NCBI GenBank assembly: GCA_004295885.1
Contig: SEDG01000259.1
Coordinates: 1-9,150 of the forward strand
Length of the DNA stretch: 9,150 bases
From: Pedobacter sp.
GTDB lineage: Bacteria > Bacteroidota > Bacteroidia > Sphingobacteriales > Sphingobacteriaceae
Direction of reading: 5' to 3'
Shown: positions 5,810 to 9,150 of the stretch, piece after piece
Numbering within the stretch: position 1 is the stretch's first letter
How the letters are laid out: every line of letters starts with the position of its first letter
The notes under the pieces: model-generated
Seen by the model: the letters and a program-made list of their open reading frames with translations, nothing else
Database searches by the model: none
What the model was told of the DNA's origin: nothing
Made by a program: the position numbers and the translations under genes

Positions 5810-6825
5810 TATTGTTCTATAACTTTTATGATGCACCCCCCCCATGAATAGCCAACTCCAAAGCCAGCCAAGAGTACCTTATCTTTAATTTCTTTGTTTT
5901 GCCAGGCATTTGCCAATGCAATTGGAATGGTAGAGGAAACAGTATTTCCACAATTCTCTAGGAAGTAGTAGAATTTATCCTCATCAATTTTCGCTTTTTT
6001 TCTAAGGTGATTAAGCATGTATTTATTGGCCTGATGGAAAATAAACAATGAAATGTCTTCCTTAAGTATATTATTCTTCGTTAAAACTGCATCAATTAGG
6101 GCAGGGACTGCATTTGATGTAAAATTAAAGATTTCTGTGCCATTCATATACAGGTTATTCTCATTATGGATATTGCCGAAATCATCAACTTTATCGCCTA
6201 GCCCTGATACGTCTTTAGCATGGCGCATACCTCCATTTTTTACTATTAGGTTTTCAGCCCCACGTCCATCAGTACCTAATTCGAAATCCAATATTTCGGC
6301 AAGCCCATCCATTGCACTGATTAATGACGCAGTGGCGGCATCCCCAAAGATTGTTTTATTACTTTTATCTTTAGGATGGATAAATTTAGAATAGGTTTCT
6401 GAAGTAACCAAGAGAATATTCTTGGCAATGCCTGCATAAATTAAACCCTTGGCAAGGGCCAAGCCGTATATGTACCCCGAACATCCTAAATTAAAGTCTA
6501 AAGCCCCCGCAGTGGTGGGAATTCCTAACCTTTCTTGCAAGATACAAGCTGTAGTTGGCAAAAAATAATCTGGACTTTGGGTGCATAAAAGAATAAAATC
6601 AACCGATGATCGGCTGATCTCGTGTTCATTAAATAAGTTATTCGCTGCCTTAACCGCCATATCTAATGAAAACTCATCATCACTGGCTATGTGTCTATTA
6701 AATATTCCTGTTTTGCTCGATATTTTATCTACAGACCATTCTGGAAATTCACTATTAATGATCTCATTACTCAGAATTTCGGTTGGAAGATAATAAGAAA
6801 CTGCTTTTATATATGCCTTATTCAT
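5809..6825 (-). CDS. FabH-like 3-oxoacyl-ACP synthase III
   Basis: This 338-residue thiolase-fold enzyme has the complete KASIII triad: Cys115 in N-L-G-C-S-G-Y (112-118), His264 in F-H-Q-A-N (263-267) and Asn294 in G-N-T (293-295). It also has F-G-D-A-A (160-164) and a C-terminal G-F-G-V-G-Y-S-W-G-G (321-330). Family members condense an acyl-CoA starter with malonyl-ACP to a 3-oxoacyl-ACP. The genome should carry a housekeeping FabH elsewhere; this copy sits between a dedicated ketoreductase and ACP on one side and a sugar aminotransferase on the other, so it likely builds a short acyl group for sugar N-acylation (inference). One base separates it from the reductase stop, and its TAA shares an A with the aminotransferase ATG, indicating one tightly coupled transcript. 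A run of eight G on the coding strand (5836-5843) encodes the last Trp-Gly-Gly. It is slightly longer than E. coli FabH (317 residues). Confidence 0.92.
   Translation of the reverse strand: MNKAYIKAVSYYLPTEILSNEIINSEFPEWSVDKISSKTGIFNRHIASDDEFSLDMAVKAANNLFNEHEISRSSVDFILLCTQSPDYFLPTTACILQERLGIPTTAGALDFNLGCSGYIYGLALAKGLIYAGIAKNILLVTSETYSKFIHPKDKSNKTIFGDAATASLISAMDGLAEILDFELGTDGRGAENLIVKNGGMRHAKDVSGLGDKVDDFGNIHNENNLYMNGTEIFNFTSNAVPALIDAVLTKNNILKEDISLFIFHQANKYMLNHLRKKAKIDEDKFYYFLENCGNTVSSTIPIALANAWQNKEIKDKVLLAGFGVGYSWGGCIIKVIEQ
5836..5843 (-). repeat. Homopolymer tract G8 near the 3' end of the KASIII gene
   Basis: On the coding (minus) strand eight consecutive G lie nine codons before the KASIII stop, encoding Trp-Gly-Gly as TGG GGG GGG followed by TGC. 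It is the longest G/C homopolymer I see in this AT-rich window. Adding one G would move the reading frame into the frame of the aminotransferase N-terminal part, which is open from this tract to 5324, giving a KASIII-aminotransferase fusion. Long G tracts can vary in length by slippage; whether this one does is unknown. Confidence 0.6.
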
Positions 6826-6826
6826 T

Positions 6827-7564
6827 TTATTTTAAGGTAAAACCTCCATCTAATACCAAATCCGTTCCTGTCATCCACCTACTTTCATTGCTTAATAGAT
6901 AAACAACAAGTGCCGATACATCTTCCGGTTTACCGTACCCTAGGGGGTATTGTTTTTCTGCTTCCTGTAAATCAGTTGTACTGGCATCTGTAGCATTAGC
7001 TGTCATAGGCGTAACGATAATCCCGGGACTAATGCTATTCGCTCTAATCTTTTGTCCAGCAACTTCTGAGGCAACTACTTTAGCATAAGCACTAATGGCT
7101 GCTTTTGAAGCTGCATAAAGTGCTGTGCCAGGTATCCCCAATTTGGAAGAAATAGAAGAGATGAACACTAAGGAACCTGCCTTTTGTATCAATTTATTTT
7201 TGATTAATTGTTGACATAAAAGGGCATTCCCACTAAAATTAGTATCAAACACTGCATTTATCTTTTCGGGAGAAATAAATTTTACCGGGACATAGTCAAC
7301 AATACCAGCGTTAAAAACGATGCCATCAAAAGGAGATGCCTGTTGTTTAACAAAATCTATAATTTCAGACTGTTTAGCTAAATCAAATGCAAAATCATCG
7401 TGGCCATCTTTTGTCATTTGTGATTTCACCTCTGCCAATCGCTTCAAATCCCTTCCAACAATTGTAACCCTAGCACCTTGCATAGACAACTGTATGGCTA
7501 TTTCCCTGCCTATACCAGAGGAAGCCCCGGTTACCAAAATTCTTTTATGCTGAAGAGAAAACAT
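6827..7564 (-). CDS. FabG-like short-chain dehydrogenase/reductase (3-oxoacyl-ACP reductase type)
   Basis: This 245-residue classical SDR has the cofactor motif T-G-A-S-S-G-I-G (12-19), V-G-R-D-L-K-R (36-42) with a basic residue after strand 2 that suits NADP(H), N-A-G (85-87), structural Asn109, and the triad Ser137, Tyr150, Lys154. The C-terminal S-P-G-I-I-V-T-P-M and D-G-G-F segments are normal for FabG-like enzymes. By sequence alone it could reduce many ketones. Its position directly after an ACP gene (TAG immediately followed by ATG) and one base before the KASIII gene supports reduction of the 3-oxoacyl-ACP made by that synthase to a 3-hydroxyacyl-ACP. Without a dehydratase or enoyl reductase nearby, the pathway should stop at the hydroxy stage. 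A sugar substrate is the main alternative. Length and residues show no damage. Confidence 0.88.
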   Translation of the reverse strand: MFSLQHKRILVTGASSGIGREIAIQLSMQGARVTIVGRDLKRLAEVKSQMTKDGHDDFAFDLAKQSEIIDFVKQQASPFDGIVFNAGIVDYVPVKFISPEKINAVFDTNFSGNALLCQQLIKNKLIQKAGSLVFISSISSKLGIPGTALYAASKAAISAYAKVVASEVAGQKIRANSISPGIIVTPMTANATDASTTDLQEAEKQYPLGYGKPEDVSALVVYLLSNESRWMTGTDLVLDGGFTLK

Positions 7565-7795
7565 CTAGGCTCTTTCTTTTATAATTTCTAAAACATCAGC
7601 CAAAGTTGAAGAATTTTTAAAATCATCGGCGGTAATTCTAACGCCATATTCTTCATCAACCATTGCCATCAAGGACAATGCAACCAATGAACTCCATTCA
7701 TCAAGATCCTTAAAGTTAGTGTTTATTGAAATAGATTGTGGATCAGTTTCATCAAACTGTTGTGCAAAATTCTTCACAAAATCATTTTCTTCCAT
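7565..7795 (-). CDS. Acyl carrier protein dedicated to the polysaccharide cluster
   Basis: This 76-residue acidic protein has the four-helix ACP pattern: helix I M-E-E-N-D-F-V-K-N-F, a loop ending F-K-D-L-D-E-W, helix II S-S-L-V-A-L-S-L-M-A-M-V-D-E-E-Y, and a final D-V-L-E-I-I-K-E-R-A helix. The phosphopantetheine attachment serine should be Ser36, just before Leu37, but the canonical D-S-L reads S-S-L with Trp34 in front. It would carry the growing acyl chain as a thioester between the KASIII, the reductase and, by inference, the PglD-like acyltransferase. The ATG at 7793-7795 follows the acyltransferase stop by 16 bases with no SD. It resembles ACPs of accessory glycan and polyketide clusters more than housekeeping AcpP, which has D-S-L and is usually encoded beside fabF. 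A phosphopantetheinyl transferase would have to come from elsewhere. Confidence 0.9.
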   Translation of the reverse strand: MEENDFVKNFAQQFDETDPQSISINTNFKDLDEWSSLVALSLMAMVDEEYGVRITADDFKNSSTLADVLEIIKERA

Positions 7796-7811
7796 AGTAT
7801 AGTATATTGTA

Positions 7812-8459
7812 TTAATCGTTAAATTTTACTGGCTTGGCCGGAATGCCAACAGCCGTGCAATTAGCGGGTAGGGATTTATAAACAACAGCTCCTGCTCCAA
7901 CTATTGTTTTTGTGCCAATAGACAATTGGTTTATTATTTTAGCACCCGTACCCACATAAACTTCATTTTCAATTACCACTTCGCCAGAAACATTAACTGA
8001 TGGCATAAAAGAACTATAATCGCCAATGATGGTATCATGTCCAACTGTACAACCTAAATTAAATATAACATGAGCACCGATCTTGATGTTTACGGTAATG
8101 ATGCTACCTGCACAAATAATGGTACCTTCCCCAATGGTTACATCGTCTGTGCCTATAATTACACCTGGGTGTATTAATTTTGGGAAACTAATCTTCGGGT
8201 TAGTTATTTTTTCTAATAGCTTCTTTTTTAAAGAAGGAAGGCCAATTGCAGCCACTATACCTAAATCATTACTGGCGAGATTAATATCGGCAACGCCGCC
8301 AAGTACAGGATGATTATTAACCAAAGTACCCTGCTCAATCCCATCATCGTAAAAACCCAAAAAATTAAACTGTGGATTAACGAGGTTAATTTGATCGATT
8401 AACATTTTAACCTCTCTCCCAAAACCACCAGCACCTATAATTGCAATATCTTTCATCAT
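7812..8459 (-). CDS. PglD/NeuD-like sugar N-acyltransferase (left-handed beta-helix)
   Basis: This 215-residue protein has the two-part PglD layout. The N-terminal Rossmann-like domain begins I-A-I-I-G-A-G-G-F-G-R-E-V (5-17) and includes G-F-Y-D-D (35-39); it binds the UDP-sugar. The C-terminal part (about 95-205) shows hexapeptide repeats ([LIV]-G-x-x-x-x) forming a left-handed beta-helix. The putative catalytic base is His141 in T-V-G-H-D-T-I-I-G-D (138-147), matching the active-site histidine of PglD; I-V-G-A-G-A-V-V and G-I-P-A-K-P-V close the helix. PglD acetylates the 4-amine of UDP-4-amino-sugars using acetyl-CoA and is trimeric. Here the next genes encode an ACP, a reductase and a KASIII, so the donor may be a hydroxyacyl-ACP instead (inference; donor choice cannot be seen in sequence). 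Starts ATG-ATG six bases after the PglC-like stop. O-acetyl transfer as in NeuD is the alternative. Confidence 0.9.
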   Translation of the reverse strand: MMKDIAIIGAGGFGREVKMLIDQINLVNPQFNFLGFYDDGIEQGTLVNNHPVLGGVADINLASNDLGIVAAIGLPSLKKKLLEKITNPKISFPKLIHPGVIIGTDDVTIGEGTIICAGSIITVNIKIGAHVIFNLGCTVGHDTIIGDYSSFMPSVNVSGEVVIENEVYVGTGAKIINQLSIGTKTIVGAGAVVYKSLPANCTAVGIPAKPVKFND

Positions 8460-8465
8460 ATAAAT

Positions 8466-9065
8466 TTATCCTTCAAATCTTGACATAGTAGCTTCTCCAC
8501 TCTGCGAAATACCATCTTTTTTTATCACTTTTTTTATAGTTAACATTAAAATCTTAAAGTCTAATTTAAATGATTGGTTAGTTACGTACCAAACATCCAA
8601 TTCAAATTTTTCTTTCCAGCCTATGGCATTTCTACCATTTACCTGAGCCCAACCAGTTATCCCAGGTTTAACATTATGTCTTTTATTTTGCTCCTCACTA
8701 TAAAGTGGAAGATAGGATGGCAATAATGGACGTGGTCCAACCAAGCTCATATCTCCATTAATAACGTTTAATAACTGAGGTATTTCATCAAGAGATGTTT
8801 TGCGCACAAACATACCAATTTTCGTTAGCCTAACCGCATCCGGCAATAATTCACCATTACTGTCCTTACGATCATTCATGGTTTTAAATTTTACGATTTT
8901 AAAAATCTTACCATTTTTACCTGGTCTTGCCTGAACAAAAAATGGCTTACCATCATTTTTAATAGCTAATAAGATTGTAATAATTATAAAAATAGGAGAT
9001 AAAATAATTAAACCAATGGAAGCAATTAAAAAGTCTATGGTTCGTTTAAAAAACAGTTTATACAC
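8466..9065 (-). CDS. PglC-like monotopic phosphoglycosyl transferase (initiating sugar transferase)
   Basis: This 199-residue protein is the small PglC-type of bacterial sugar transferase, without the extra N-terminal membrane domain of WbaP/WcaJ. It transfers a sugar phosphate from UDP-sugar to undecaprenyl phosphate, starting repeat-unit assembly at the inner membrane. An N-terminal hydrophobic re-entrant helix (about 10-34) contains Ser23-Pro24 as in PglC. It is followed by K-F-K-T-M (59-63), the catalytic Asp93-Glu94 in S-L-D-E-I-P-Q-L, G-P-R-P-L-L (110-115), V-K-P-G-I-T-G-W-A-Q-V-N-G-R-N (132-146) and W-K-E-K-F-E-L-D-V-W-Y-V (150-161). These positions agree with PglC numbering. The start is GTG at 9063-9065; an in-frame TAA five codons upstream excludes a longer form. 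Coupling with PglD-like and PglE-like genes points to a 2,4-diamino-trideoxyhexose as the first sugar. The GTG sits in an 8-base overlap with a possible upstream gene. Confidence 0.93.
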   Translation of the reverse strand: MYKLFFKRTIDFLIASIGLIILSPIFIIITILLAIKNDGKPFFVQARPGKNGKIFKIVKFKTMNDRKDSNGELLPDAVRLTKIGMFVRKTSLDEIPQLLNVINGDMSLVGPRPLLPSYLPLYSEEQNKRHNVKPGITGWAQVNGRNAIGWKEKFELDVWYVTNQSFKLDFKILMLTIKKVIKKDGISQSGEATMSRFEG

Positions 9066-9150
9066 GTGATTTGAATGTTAAAAGATTTAATATGGCAAAT
9101 ACAATAAGCTTTTTTTTGTCTCGCATAAGTTTAGTATTATATTTTAGTAT
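9058..9150 (-). CDS. Possible 3' end of an upstream gene (partial, unidentified)
   Basis: One minus-strand frame is open from the window edge for 30 codons to TAA at 9058-9060. The translation includes M-R-D-K-K-K-L-I-V-F-A-I-L-N-L-L-T-F-K-S-R-V, a basic stretch followed by a hydrophobic one. The stop overlaps the GTG start of the PglC-like gene by 8 bases (GTGTATAA), the same arrangement as the flippase/glycosyltransferase overlap at 208-215, which favours a real upstream gene in the same operon. At 30 codons in AT-rich DNA a chance open frame is also plausible, and I do not recognise a family. Confidence 0.4.
   Translation of the reverse strand: MLKYNTKLMRDKKKLIVFAILNLLTFKSRV

Noticed and set aside
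5340..5822. Long plus-strand open frame of 160 codons opposite the aminotransferase
   Set aside because: It is antisense to a clear DegT-family sequence, shows no domain pattern, and its length follows from the codon use of the minus-strand gene.
9058..9126. A 22-codon leader peptide (M-R-D-K-K-K...) regulating the PglC-like gene
   Set aside because: The frame stays open to the window edge, so an upstream gene end is as likely; no attenuator hairpin or regulatory codon run is seen.
1..9150. CRISPR arrays, tRNA or rRNA genes, transposases, IS ends
   Set aside because: No regularly spaced repeats, cloverleaf-like sequences, rRNA blocks or transposase motifs were seen by eye.

Overview
The window is a low-GC, AT-rich bacterial segment in which every supported gene lies on the minus strand, so transcription runs from the high-coordinate end to the low-coordinate end. 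Gene content (Wzx-type flippase, several glycosyltransferases, a PglC-type initiating sugar transferase, a FkbM methyltransferase), weak Shine-Dalgarno signals and one match to the Bacteroidota -7 promoter box point to a surface-polysaccharide (O-antigen or capsule) locus of a member of the Bacteroidota, possibly Sphingobacteriaceae-like. The taxonomic call is inference from style, not from a marker gene.

In transcription order: a possible 3' end of an upstream gene (9150-9058); a PglC-like phosphoglycosyl transferase (9065-8466); a PglD-like sugar N-acyltransferase (8459-7812); an acyl carrier protein (7795-7565); a FabG-like short-chain reductase (7564-6827); a FabH-like ketoacyl-ACP synthase III (6825-5809); a broken PglE-like DegT/DnrJ/EryC1 aminotransferase (5809-4912); a gap of about 220 bases; a UDP-sugar epimerase/dehydratase-type SDR (4690-3698); a FkbM methyltransferase that seems internally shortened (3707-2913); a gap of about 280 bases with a decayed coding trace and a promoter/palindrome candidate; a GT2-like glycosyltransferase (2633-1779); a Wzx-like flippase (1695-208); and the 5' end of another GT2 glycosyltransferase (215-1, running off the window).

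The most coherent biology is the tightly packed block 9065-4912. PglC, PglD and PglE homologues are the transferase, acyltransferase and aminotransferase of UDP-2,4-diamino-2,4,6-trideoxyhexose (bacillosamine-type) chemistry. Between the PglD-like and PglE-like genes sits a miniature fatty-acid or polyketide set: carrier, ketosynthase III and ketoreductase. The inference is that this set makes a short beta-hydroxyacyl-ACP (3-hydroxybutyryl in the simplest case), which the PglD-like enzyme puts on the sugar 4-amine in place of acetate before PglC starts the repeat unit on undecaprenyl phosphate. The 4,6-dehydratase (PglF) is not in the window.

The locus also looks damaged. The aminotransferase has lost roughly 75-80 codons, including the catalytic lysine, and changes frame at the junction. 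The FkbM gene appears to lack about 40 codons in frame. Both long gaps hold short protein-like open stretches without a complete gene. This could be real decay of an accessory glycan locus or an assembly problem; read mapping would separate the two.
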